From: Papilionanthe hookeriana x Papilionanthe teres
Taxonomy: Eukaryota > Streptophyta > Magnoliopsida > Asparagales > Orchidaceae
Assembly (NCBI GenBank): GCA_022702705.1
Contig: CM040425.1
Span: 4,650,001-4,714,000 of the forward strand
DNA length: 64,000 nt
Direction: 5' to 3'
Made by a program: the position numbers and the translations under genes. This document shows positions 1 through 10,777 of this stretch, in pieces. A model generated the notes under the pieces. That model did not search any database and was not told the origin of the DNA. It saw only the letters and a list, made by a program, of their open reading frames with translations. The first letter of the stretch is position 1; every line of letters begins with the position of its first letter.

Positions 1-98
1 TCTTTAAATTAAAGAATTTAGAAGAGAAACAAGATTTTGCACACTAACCGCTATTTATAAAATTTACTGCGTAATTGCGGGTCAGGTCAACCCGCTAT
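1..98. other. Unassigned sequence left of the LTR homology break
   Basis: Element A's 5' LTR matches its 3' LTR and both LTRs of B only from about position 99 (GTACGC). These 98 bases do not align with the corresponding LTR sequence. They end in an inverted repeat, GCGGGT (77-82) and ACCCGC (90-95) with a 7-base loop, directly beside the breakpoint. This could be the end of another insertion, for example a DNA transposon or Helitron-like terminus, or a deletion junction. No target-site duplication can be tested because the other side is outside the window. Confidence 0.4.
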
Positions 99-1634
99 GT
101 ACGCTTTTATTTTATTGCAATTTATTTACCTGCACTGTACTTTACTTCTCTTGCATGTTAAATAACAATGTCACCCTGCATGAAAACTGAAACTTTTAGG
201 ATAGCCACAAAACTGAAATTCAAAACTAAATTAAAAATCAACACAAGATAAAATTCACCGCCACAACATTTAAAATATAAAATAACTCAAAATTTAATCA
301 CAAACAGAACAACAAAACTACAACTACAATTAAATTAAAACATCTCGTTGGATGATCGGGAATCCCTCGGATGATATAACCTACGTGTTGCTAATGAGAT
401 TTCCCATGGTCTAAATGAAAGTGTGGAACTCATTCAATTGAGTTTAGCAAATTCATTTGAACTAAGTGAATCCGATGAAAATAGCGGTGCCGGGATGACG
501 GAACCGAGGGATCTTAATCGGTCCTGCTTAATCAACTTTAAGATTTATTTTAAATAAAACATTAAGATATCTAAATCTTAAGACTTTTCTAAACCATAAC
601 ACTTCTCTCATCTCTTGATTTCCACTTTCTAAAACCAAACCTCTGCAACAACAATGAGCTTGGAGTATAGTGGGCAGCACGGCCAACTTCGTCAGCAAAA
701 CTTGTGTCTAATTCAGCAAAACCATTCTTTAGTCTAAATAACCATGCCATAGGATTTCGAGATAGTTTGCCTAGTGCAACATAAATCCTCAATTTGTTTG
801 TTAGGCATTTGCATGATCATGTTATGCAACTTAAGCACCGGTCTTAGGACTCCGAGATAATCGTTTGGTATGACATAAACCCTCACATCTTCGAGGCTAT
901 TTGTGTGATCATGTCATACAAATATAAGTCCTAATTAACTAAAATTGGCAGGATTGAAACATTAAATAAACTCTCAAATTGAAGCCAAACAATAGGATAG
1001 TTGGGAAGTCACCAAAGTTCACTTCAGGTCCGTGACATCCCCTATTTCTCTTCCTTTGATTCCCAAAAATAAACTTTTCCAAACTTGAGCTATTCCCTAT
1101 TGAAATCTCCAAAGTTCAATTGTTTGAAAATCTTAAACTTTGAAATTCTTGAGAGCAAAACCACTGATCATTATCGAGAGTTTTCTTTAATGATTCCCGT
1201 CATTTAAGATGTAATTAACTAGAAGGGCTTGCCCTTATAGGGAACTTTAAGAACCCAAGTAATTTAAACCCTGCTTAATTCTTTTATATTAAGCAGGGGA
1301 ACTTGTCGGCTTATAAAATTGGTTCGCAGACCAAACAGATGTCACAAATCTTTTAGTTTATTTAATTGAGCCCCATTATCAAGCATTGCATCTATTCCTC
1401 GGGATAGATACACGGTTCGTGGTGCGGTGCTCGTTTATATAAACTATTTGGGATGTGAGATCGGTTTGATTTCATATCTTAAAATTTTCAAACTTAAAAT
1501 TATTTTCAAAAACCAAATGCTACTTTCTAAATTATATATATATATATTTAAATTAAATTTAAAATTTAAAATTCGCCAAAAATTTATGTAGGCGACCCCC
1601 TTTTCAAAACACTTAACCTAAAAATATGCCGACA
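99..1634 (+). repeat. Element A 5' LTR, 3' portion only
   Basis: This stretch aligns with the last 1.5 kb of A's 3' LTR (about 61570-63138) and, less closely, with the ends of both B LTRs. It ends in CA at 1634, five bases before the primer-binding site. A (TA)n run near 1534-1550 is shorter than in the 3' LTR. More than 5 kb of the LTR is missing or lies beyond a rearrangement left of 99. I see no gene here. Confidence 0.88.
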
Positions 1635-1639
1635 ATTTC

Positions 1640-1657
1640 TGGCGACTCCGCTGGGGA
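1640..1657 (+). other. Primer-binding site of A (tRNA-Arg type)
   Basis: TGGCGACTCCGCTGGGGA is complementary to the 3' end (including CCA) of plant tRNA-Arg. It starts five bases after the LTR ends. Ogre elements are known to use tRNA-Arg primers. The same 18 bases occur in B at 32812-32829. Confidence 0.9.
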
Positions 1658-2232
1658 CTAGTTCCTCTCTCCATTTTGATCAGATGGTTTTGCTTTCATA
1701 AACCGGTAGTGAGTCCATATCCCTAGTGGATCAAACTATCATTCTTTCCGTTGAAATACCACGTTCATTTCTATCTTGAATGGGTATAGTCAACTCTCGT
1801 GGATTTTGGAGCCACTGTTTAGACACCCCTAAACAGAGAGGTTTTGGAATCCTTATACCTCTTTGAGGTGGGGTGGACCCCCAATAGGTGTTAGCTTAGG
1901 AGCGGTTCCTCGGGTTGAGAAGTCTTGTGAGACTTTCTCTTCCTTTCTAGTTTCTGGATTGGGTTCCTTACCTTTCTTTTAACCTTTCCCCTTTTAATTT
2001 GTTTCATTCTCAATGAACAAAACTTATAATAAACAAACCTTTTAATAAATGAACTTTCTGTTAAACCACAAATACACAAATAAAAAATGAGAATCTGAAA
2101 TACTTTATAAAAAATTTGGGAAAAAGATAAATGGGAATGTTTTCGGAATCTTTTAGAGAAATTCCTCTTCTTTTTGTCCTGATGAAAGGAAGCATAATTT
2201 GGGACTGACGCTTGGAATCTACCCTGAAAAAG
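1658..2232 (+). other. 5' leader of A
   Basis: This untranslated leader lies between the primer-binding site and the ORF1 ATG and is collinear with B 32830-33338. It holds a perfect stem CTGTTTAG/CTAAACAG (1815-1822 and 1829-1836, loop ACACCC), and an 18-base stretch (1874-1891) that is the reverse complement of the polypurine-tract region. No convincing reading frame is present. Confidence 0.7.
1815..1836 (+). promoter_or_regulatory. Leader hairpin of A, candidate packaging or dimerisation element
   Basis: A perfect 8-bp stem closes a 6-base ACACCC loop about 160 bases downstream of the primer-binding site. The identical stem and loop are in B at 32989-33010, although the flanking leader sequences differ at many positions. 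Packaging signals of retroelements usually lie here. The function is inferred. Confidence 0.45.
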
Positions 2233-3423
2233 ATGTCTGCACCAAAACTGATTTTCTCCTTCACCAACGGGATAGACTTAGCTGTCTACAAGGAAGAGCT
2301 GCCTAACGATGCGATCATTCGCTTTAGACAAGGAATTGACAATACAGACATTAAGTTCATCGTTGTTACTCTTTTCGCGCTAATGAACAAGGTACCAGAA
2401 ACTGAGAAACCCATAATTAAGTTCAACCTAAAGTCGACTCAAGAGTTCCCTCCCCTGCAAAGATTCTCAACTAAAAGAAACACTGTTATTCATAGGAGGT
2501 TAGTTGCTACCCCCAGAACTGTCATCTCTACCCCCACCAGTCTGGTCATCACTGCACCTACCCCGCCAAACTGAATGGAAAAGAAGTCCAAATCGGTGAT
2601 GAGCCTCTTACCGTGGAGGTTTCAGATTTTCTTTGCAATACTGTCTGTCTTCGAGATAGGGTCTAGTTCAAGTGTTGCACCCTTAACCCGGACTCAAAGA
2701 AGGAATAAGAACAAAAAAATTACTAGGATCAAGAAGACCAAGGCTGCTGAAGTTGCTTTTCTGGAAGAGATTTCTGAGGAAGAAGAAGAACTGCCTGAGA
2801 TCTCACCACTGTTAGGAGGGAGTAGGTTTCACCCTCTCTCTGCTGCATCCGATGAAGATGATGATCGAAATATTGCCACTGCGTTACCCCAACCTGCATA
2901 CTACAGCGATTGTAAGAGGAAAGAGATTAAGACTACGCCTCTTACCCTTCTGCGAGCAGTAGTAGAGAAATTAGCTAAGAAGGAAGGTTGCCCTGTGTCA
3001 GAAATTCTGAGAAGAATGGGACGAGTACCAGCTAAATCCCACCTCGGACCACAAGTAAACCTTGTCACTGCCCCAGAGAGGCCAAGGAAGAAAGTACGAG
3101 CTAGTGAGAGAAGTTCTCCTGTTGTTGTATCAGGTCACCATATTAGAGAGGACACCACCTACCGACATACAAACGACAGACAATCTGGTCCTAGGCCTCT
3201 TACTGCAAGAAGGATGGTGTGGCAACCTATTATTGCTGAAACGATACCAACAGAGCGCTCTGTAAAGAGAAGTCTCGTCAGAGAGCCCGAATCTGAAGAA
3301 AGTACTACTGCATTAAAGGAAACTCCTGAAAAAAAAGTTCAACAGTCGTCGCCTGACAACCGCGAGACCGTTTGGAAAAGACCACTTGAGGATGATATAG
3401 GAAATCTAAGGATAGACATCTAA
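2233..3423 (+). pseudogene. ORF1 of A, upstream of gag, unknown function
   Basis: The likely start is the ATG at 2233 (MSAPKL...), collinear with the B start at 33339. Ogre-type Tat elements have an extra ORF of unknown function upstream of gag; this occupies that place. The first 110 residues are well conserved with B (FSFTNG, FNLKS, EFPPLQR). Next come a basic stretch, an acidic patch (EEISEEEEELPE) and a charged low-complexity tail. There is a TGA at 2572-2574, then the same frame stays open to TAA at 3421-3423. B has a TGA at the homologous final codon, so this is probably the true ORF1 end. The first 36 residues resemble the start of the 3' ORF at 24460. No enzyme motif is visible. Confidence 0.6.
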
Positions 3424-3477
3424 TCGCTGGCAAAAGAAAGAAGAGAACTGGGAAATGAAGTGGATTCGTCAGAATTC

Positions 3478-4225
3478 ATGGATGAAGAATGTGCTGAGAT
3501 CAACCTGGTCGAAACCCGAGTGACGTCGGCTCTGCAGGGAGCTCCGTCAACTTCAGAAAGAGATGAACCAGAAGTAATGAGAGCACGTCTTCAAGAAAAG
3601 GATGACACGATCTCTCAGATGGCAAAGAGGATGGTGGAAATGGCGGCCGCCTTAGCCACTCTCGAAAGTCAGCTTCAACCTCAGAAGGAAACACCCCCAG
3701 AGATCATTCACATTACAAATGGAGGAAAAGAAATTACATCCATCAACGGAGATGAGCAACCAAAGAAGGATTCAGCCCAAAGCATGATTGCCGAAAAGGA
3801 TATTAAGAATATGGTAGAACAGCAGGTACGAGAAGTCTTAGACCAGTCTTTGAGCGGAGCATCTATTCAGACGGGAAGACCTTACCCTGAGGAATTTGAC
3901 GCAGTCCAATACCCAAAGGGCTTCATACCACCTCTGTTTTAGACCTTCGATGGTACGGGAAACCCCCGGCAGCATGTCGCACATTTTCGTGCTAGTTGTT
4001 GTAATGCTGGTGGGAGCGACACTTTGCTCTTTCGTTAGTTCGTCAGCAGTTTGTCAGGGATTGCCTTCGATTGGTACGCAGAATTGTCGAACGGTTCAGT
4101 TAAAACCTTTTCAGAATTGGAGAACCTTTTCGTTAAGCGATTTGCTGGGGCTCGGTACCACATCACTATCAGTGATCTAGTGGTGGAGCAACAGAAACCG
4201 AAATAAACCCTGGTGGATTACATAC
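3478..4225 (+). pseudogene. gag: gag of A, N-terminal part (broken, split by element C)
   Basis: Gag is the structural protein of the virus-like particle. The first ATG after ORF1 is at 3478, in the same frame as ORF1 and 54 bases past its stop. The segment with RARLQEKDDTISQMAKRM looks like a coiled coil, followed by a linker (TPPEIIHI, NGGKEITS). A conserved core starts near 3880 (GRPYPEEFDAVQYPKGF) and continues into a retrotransposon-gag region (FDGT.NPR.HVAHF). In-frame stops lie at 3940 (TAG), about 4036 (TAG) and 4204 (TAA); B has sense codons at those three places. Element C then interrupts the frame. The remainder resumes at 17815. Confidence 0.75.
4221..4225. repeat. Target-site duplication of element C, left copy (CATAC)
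   Basis: CATAC precedes the C LTR here and recurs at 17810-17814 after its other end. Removing C and one copy restores gag sequence collinear with B near 35300. Confidence 0.92.
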
Positions 4226-6081
4226 TGATCCCCAATAAATATATGTGCTTACAAATATGTATGAAAATTGGCAACGGCACCAAAAACTCGGGCCGCGAGG
4301 AATATATGTATGTGCGCCAAAAACTTGACTCCACACCAAATATATTTGTTGATGATTTAGATATGAAAATTATGATTTTTATAATATGGGATACTACGCA
4401 GGTATACGTATCGTTTATCAAGTAATATAGGACTTTCTGATTAAGCCCCGAGATATCGAACCTACAGGGAAAATGTAAAATCTTTAAAGAAATCAAAAAA
4501 TTATCTTTCTATTTTTTTATGGCTTTTGAAAGTATGTATTCATTTTGAAAAGTTTTTAAAGTTGATATGTCTTTTGAAATTTCCTTAATAAAATGTTAAG
4601 CAAGAAATTAAAATTATAATAACTGATAACACTGTATGTAAAATACTATTAACTAGAATATCTTTTTCTTTCCTTTTATGAAGTAGTAATAATTATTAAA
4701 GTATTGTTGTGGAAATTTTTAAATTTTGTTGTGATAAATAGAAGTAAATGTGTTCTTTACCCTTACTTGGTTCTATAAAGAACATAGGTTAATTTAAAAT
4801 TTTTATCATTTTGAACATGGTTAGGTAGGGAAGATACCAGTCTCTCACTCTAGAGTTCCCTCGATTCCCACCACCTGGGGGCTAACTTCTCATAACAAAA
4901 CTCAAAACTTCAAACCAAATTAGGGTGTTTTAGCCTGTCACTCTAAAATCCTCTAATTTTACTCCCTTCCATAAAAATATCTTCTAATATTACATTCAAT
5001 TATATGGACTACAATTCTCACCCACATAATTGCATGTGATTCTTATTAACTTTTATGAGACAATATTGCATTGGATCTTACATAGTCTCAAGAAATTCTA
5101 CAACTTAACAGGCTAAATTAAGATGTAAACAAAGTTTTTAGAATCAATCTTCACAACTTCTTCCAACTTTTAAACACTTATACTTTCCACAACAATTCTC
5201 TATAAATTATTACTTCTCCATTTAAGAAAGAAAAAGATAAAGTAAACTACTCAGAATGCATTGAGAAAATACAAAAACACATTGATTTGAAATTAAAAAC
5301 CTTAAGAAAAACAACAAACAGAAACAAGTATTAATTAAAAAACAAAATGTAAGAACAAAAGTAAACACTTATCTGAAAATTCTCTCCACAAGACTCAGGA
5401 AGTTCCTCTGAAACTTTAACTCTTCACTAAACTACTCCTCAGAGTGGATCTCCCAACTTTGATGACTCAGAATAAACTTCAGAATTCAATAAAAACTAAA
5501 AAGGAAAGAAAAGAAGTGGGAAGAAGAAGACTTCACTCCGACCCTTTTCTCCTTTCTACTCTCTACTCATACTCCTAATTAAAACTAAAATAAAAACTCT
5601 GTAAAAATGCGATGGAAGAACCCTTCAAAATGCAAAGGAAAGGCTCCTTAATCTTTCCTAAGACTCTCTTTAAATAGTAAACCAAAAGGTGCCTTGGTGT
5701 CTCTTCAAAATGTGTCAAGATTCAATGTATCTACCAAAGAATGCACCCCTTCATTCAAACTTGCAGCCCAAAAAAAGTTATGGAAGTTACCACCAAGAGT
5801 TACATCCCATCCCCTTTGAAATTGGCACCAAATTCATTTAAATTTCGATTTTTAACTGTGGCGGATAAGCGCCGGCCCAGCGGCACTTGGCCGCGAGTGC
5901 CAAATTTTCATTTTTCATCTTTTTTTGCACCAAATTTGATCCAATTTTGCTCCTTTCATCATGACCATCCATTTTTATCATACCTGCAAGAAAAACACAA
6001 AATACCTTCCATTAAAGTGCAATATCATTAAAAATAGATATAAAAATGTGCATAAAAATACTATATATTTTAGGTGTATCA
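4226..6081 (-). repeat. Element C 3' LTR
   Basis: The LTR spans TGATCC to GTGTATCA in plus-strand reading and matches 15961-17809 throughout with scattered substitutions and small indels. The differing end (TGATCCCC here, TGGTTCCG in the other copy) is the least similar part. A minus-strand TATTTAAA box lies at 5669-5676. A GC-rich inverted motif (TAAGCGCC/GGCACTTGG type) lies at 5859-5901. No gene is present. Confidence 0.9.
5669..5676 (-). promoter_or_regulatory. TATA-like box in element C 3' LTR
   Basis: Read on the minus strand this is TATTTAAA, conserved in the other LTR at 17410-17417, about 400 bases into the LTR from its minus-strand start. It is a plausible core promoter. No transcript evidence is available. 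Confidence 0.45.
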
Positions 6082-7622
6082 AAATCCCCCAAACTTAAAA
6101 TGTTACTTTTCCTCAAGTGACAGTTAATCTCATAGAACATTTTAGCATGCAAATTATGTAATGAGTTTCTTAGGAAGATAACAAATTTTGTTCTAGAAAT
6201 GGAATAGTCCAATTTAGAAAAAAATTTCAGTAATTAAAACCAACTTAAAGTTTAGAAAGTTCTTAAGTAAAGGAAAATGACAAATATAAGTTTCTATCAA
6301 ATTCAAAAATATTTGTAGATTCTTCAAAATATAGGATTCAAACAGTTATTTTTCTCAGTTAAAAATCTTTATTTGAAAATAATTTTACTTACTATATTAT
6401 AACCTTAAGCTTTAGATTTTCTCTGAACTTATATCTAAACTTTAGGTATGAAACCAATTTTTGATTAGGCCCTTAAATCCTCAAGCTTCTCTTCACTTTT
6501 CATATACTATTTCACTTTTTATTTTATTTTTTTTATAAGGAAAGGATTACTATATCTGGATAAGCTTTTAATGATTTTGAATTCCACCATTCCATTTAAA
6601 ACAAAGGTCAGTTATAAATCTTTCACTTAAATATAATAATAATAATATTTGAAAATTACTCTTCAATAAAAGAAATTTAAGCTTTAAAGAATAAAAGTCA
6701 AATCTTATATTTATTCAAAAAATATAAAACTTCTTACTAAAGATAGTTTAACTTTATTTAACATCTCTTCATTAAGAAAATTTTAACTTTAAGTTTTTCA
6801 TGATTACTATAAATTTTAGCTAAATTCCTTTATTCATTTCTATATTCAAAATTTTTGTTCCCCTAATATAGTTTCATGTACATAATTGTTCTCAATCAAA
6901 AATAAGATTTATTTTTAAGTATTCTTGAGAATCAAATAAAATTTTAGGTTTTTTTTTTTAAATCTTTGTTTTTAAAATTCCCCCCAAAACTTTAATTTTT
7001 AGTTAAGATAAACATTTAAGCATAAGAAATGATACATGGGTGAGAAATAAAAACTGACATATCATGTTTGCAAGAATTTTTAATATCCTAATATCCAAGT
7101 ATAACAATTTAAATAACAGGATTAAAATGAAATCAAATTCAGTTTTTTTTAAACAATTTTCTTTTTATAACAAGAAAAGTAAAAATTTCACAAAGACTTC
7201 TACAGTAGTGGAGGTTTTCAAAGTAAATACACACCAACTAAAATAACACACTGATACAGATAACAGATGATAGTGGAATTTGAAAAATTTTAAACATGTA
7301 ATTTCCTTAGTAGAAGTTTCCAATAGTGGTTTATAATCTCCTAACAGTTTTTGAATTAAAATACACACTACTAAAAACTCTGACATAACATACACATTAA
7401 AACATTTACTAATACACATCACTACCACAAAGCAACATATAAAACATTAATACAAACAACAACAAATACATCTGAATATGCATAACAGAAAAACTAATAC
7501 AAACTACAGTTTTATATACTATCAAGGTTCATATCACAACACAATAATCAAACTAAACACTAAACAAAACAAACAACAACAACAACAATAACAACACCAC
7601 AACGAAAACAAATAATACAAAT
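6082..7622 (-). other. Element C 3' untranslated region and polypurine tract
   Basis: On the minus strand a G-rich tract (TTTGGGGGATTT, plus-strand 6082-6095) abuts the 3' LTR and would prime plus-strand DNA synthesis. The remaining 1.5 kb is strongly AT-rich. I see no supported gene in it. Confidence 0.75.
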
Positions 7623-8758
7623 CTACTCATCATCCTCATCATCATCATCATCCTGCTCGTTGCAATCTCTAGATGTCACATAAGGTATGTAGAACGGATG
7701 AGGGGGCATCTCAGCACTCTGATCACCTCTAATCAGTCTATCCAAATATTGCTGATAATTCTCCTCATACTCATCATGTTTCACAATATATCTTTCTACA
7801 TTATCCATCTTACCATCCATATCTTTCAGATGCTCTCGAGTAAGACTCACTTTTTTCAAAATTTTTCTTAATAAACCAGTCTGTGAATCAGTAGATGATA
7901 ATGCACGTGAAGTAGAAGCACGAGAAGTAGATGCAACAGAAGCAGCCCTACCAAATCCTCTTCTCTAACCAAACTCTGAATGTACAGTGTAAGCACCAAC
8001 GTTGACACTGGTAATTGGTCTCAATGGTTGAAGTGCCTCTTCCCAAGTTTCAAACTTCACTCCAGATCGTTCACATAATGAATGAATCAAAGAAGAAAAT
8101 CCCATACCTGCAGTAGTGGTTGATCTAGCACAGTTCAAAACATACTCATAAATTATTCCTCCAATGTCAATAGGCTTCCCTTGCTGAATACAATGGTTCA
8201 ACACAGCTCTTTCTCTCGTTACTTCACTAGTGTGGCTCGAAGGCAACAACTTAGATGAGATAAAATAATGCCATGCCTTAGAAATGGCATTCAATTTGGA
8301 AGTAGGAAAGTTCACTCTTCTATCATTAGTTTTTTCCATAACCCTCTTCCAACAGTCAGAAATTCCATAATCTCATCTAATTCTCCTTCCGTAGGATGAT
8401 AGTTAGAATAAAAACAAAACATGTCAGGAGGTAGTCCATAAAAAGCATTGATTACCCCAGAAGAAAAGTTGACCTCATGCCTCCTAACCATCATTTGATT
8501 CTCGTCTGCAGCAGGAAAATTTGCATAAAATTCTTGAACCACAGAAACAACAGCAACAGTGGAGAAGCAACAGTAATTCTCCCAGTTCCTTTTAGCAATC
8601 ATTTCTTCAATCACCTCTCCTGGTTTACTAAACACTCGCTCAGGAATCAACTTACGTGACTGCAATGCATCGACGTATCGTTCCTTAGCCCTCATACTAA
8701 CAAATTTATTAGAATCAAATCTTGTCTTTTCTCGTGCACGCTTTGACTTTGGAGCCAT
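7623..8758 (-). pseudogene. Athila-type 3' ORF (putative plant-transposon protein family), broken
   Basis: This lies downstream of integrase on the minus strand, where Athila elements carry their extra ORF. It starts MAPKSKRARE at 8758 with a basic N-terminus, then a conserved globular region (residues about 25-130: RYVDALQSRKLIPERVF, VQEFYANF, VNFSSGVINAFYGLP). This resembles the domain databases label a putative plant transposon protein; I judge that from memory of its pattern. The frame shifts at about 8312-8339, continues (KAWHYFISSKLLPSSH, CERSGVKF), meets TAG at 7965-7967, and continues in the same frame through a Ser/Ala-rich linker to an acidic end (DDDDDEDDE, stop near 7623). Its function is unknown; a nucleic-acid or particle role is possible. 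Confidence 0.6.
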
Positions 8759-9538
8759 CTCTAAAAATTCACGAAAACATTCACCATAAATTCCAAAATC
8801 AAACTAAACTTGCTAAAATATCTTCCAAAAGATATTTTCACTAAATCCAAGCAATTTCTCAAGTTTTTCCTAAAAGTTTCACCATGAATAGTGATTTTAA
8901 GATTTTCCAAAATGTACTCAACATACATGGTGAAAATTAAAAATTTTTACTTAGGCGTAGTGCTCTTACCTCAAGGAATCCATATCTAACAATTTTTGTT
9001 GACATCGGCTCTTAAATGATCCACAATATGATGCCCTAAGCTCTCTTTCACGATAAACCGAAGGTTAAAGACAATGGGGTGATTTAAAAATGGCATTTTT
9101 CAGGTTTTTAACTGTTGGGAACCAATTTTCGCGAACTGGCGCCTAAGCGCGAACTATCGGCACTTAGCCACGAAATCTCGCGCTTAAGCGCCGGCACTTT
9201 GGCGCTTAGCCGCCAATACCCAAATATTCACAATAATGGTATATGCACTAAATCACTTGGTTAATCACCCTTAATTACTCCAAAATATTTATTTCTGCCC
9301 ACATAAATCTTCAATATTCCAAATCAAAATTAAATATCCATTGATTCCACACAAATTTCACAAAAAACACAAACTTATATTAAAACAAACATAACACTTG
9401 ATACCTCTACAATTTCTATCCACACATAAAGGATGAAATTCTCTAAATACAAGAGACTTTAATCTTAAACTGATAAGTATACATCTCTAGGATGTAACCA
9501 TCACATCATCAGGCTTAATTAATACTTAAATATAAACA
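8759..9538 (-). other. Spacer in element C with GC-rich inverted motifs
   Basis: This is noncoding DNA between two 3' ORFs. At 9126-9214 it holds copies of a GC-rich motif, TAAGCGC and its inverse GCGCTTA, similar to motifs in both LTRs and at 10224-10260. Elsewhere it is AT-rich. Confidence 0.6.
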
Positions 9539-10021
9539 CTAATCACACCAAACGTAACACACAAGAACACTAAACATAACACATAAGAACACTAAACAAA
9601 TAAGAACAAAGCATTCATAATTCCATTTTCCGTTAGGCAGATTATATCCAGGACCACTATTATTCTCATTTGACCCTTCTGGAATATAAATTTGATAGAA
9701 TGGGCGATAGTTGTTCATTCTTACATCTTCTTCTTCAATCCATTTATTTTTCACAAACATCACCTTATCTGCTTCTTCCACATACCTTGAATGACTGAAT
9801 TGCATCTTGAGTTGCCATCCCATGTGCTCCAACTGCAAATTAGTTTCATTGATCTTTGCTTCCATTGAAGTCACTCGGGCTTCAATATTTGCAATCATTT
9901 CTGTAATATCTTGAATACTAACAGCGAGATAACCATTGAATAATTCTTTAGCACTATCACTAATGAACTTACTTTTGTCAGAATCTTGCTTCTTCTGCAT
10001 TTCCTTCTCCCAGGAAGACAT
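9539..10021 (-). CDS. Small 3' ORF of element C: coiled coil plus C-terminal hydrophobic segment
   Basis: An open frame of 160 codons from ATG at 10021, uninterrupted although all neighbours are broken. Residues 1-50 are charged. Residues about 35-75 (ITEMIANIEARVTSMEAKINETNLQLEHM pattern) have heptad spacing typical of a coiled coil. A polar Asn-rich stretch follows, and the last 30 residues contain a hydrophobic run (CFVLICLVFLCVMFSVLVC) that could span a membrane. Env-like proteins have been proposed for the Athila 3' region, and this arrangement is compatible, but there is no signal peptide and I recognise no family. The hydrophobic end could also be chance read-through of UTR sequence. 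Confidence 0.4.
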   Translation of the reverse strand: MSSWEKEMQKKQDSDKSKFISDSAKELFNGYLAVSIQDITEMIANIEARVTSMEAKINETNLQLEHMGWQLKMQFSHSRYVEEADKVMFVKNKWIEEEDVRMNNYRPFYQIYIPEGSNENNSGPGYNLPNGKWNYECFVLICLVFLCVMFSVLVCYVWCD

Positions 10022-10777
10022 GATGCACTCAAAACTCTCTTCTTAAGACTCAGAAATGAAAATAGGACTTGGGGCAAGTGTTTCTCTTAAATCATGTTCT
10101 TTTTATAGACTTGGGAAGTGCTAAATCTATCCCAAGACATTTTAAAGCTCCAAAATAACTTCCAAAACTACTCCCCCACAATCTAAGCTCCTAGAACCTC
10201 ATTTTTCATGTTTTTTATAACTCTGGCGCCTAAGCGTTAACCAGTCAGCGCTTAGCCGCCAGTGCTCAATTTAGCACAGGTCTGCTAAGTGTCCAAATTT
10301 TCATTCTGACTTCTCTAAGTCATCAATTAAGGTCAAATAAACTCTACTATAATTTAAAAATTCCAAATTACTACTACTAAAAACATAAAAACAAACCAAA
10401 CAAAGTAAACTAAGCACACAAAACAAACATAAAGCAAAGCACACCGATAATTATGGGTTGCCTCCCACAAAGCGCTTGTTTTAACGTCTTCAGCCTGACA
10501 TACCCAGACCTCATTCTGAGTGACCCATCATCAAATTATTATCAGATTTAGATTTATTGACTAAAAAATATGGTTTAAGTCTATGTCCGTTAACTTTAAA
10601 TATTTTTCCTGTCTTAAGATCTTGACTATCTACAGCTCTATAAGAATAAACTTTTATCACAATAAATGGACCCATCCACCTGCACTTAAGTTTTCTAGAA
10701 AATATTCTTAATCTAGCATTATACAGTAAAAATTTTTGTCCTGGTATAAGATTTTTAGTAAGAATCTTTTGATCATG
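10022..10777 (-). other. Spacer in element C between integrase and the small 3' ORF
   Basis: About 750 bases without a supported gene. It includes the GC-rich inverted motif (GGCGCCTAAGCG with GCGCTTAGCCGCC) at 10224-10260. The part nearest integrase (10500-10777) is probably the decayed integrase C-terminal coding end. Confidence 0.5.

Noticed and set aside
589..792. Minus-strand 67-codon frame near the LTR end, also at 62058-62261
   Set aside because: It is present only in the two LTRs of A and not kept open in the homologous part of B.
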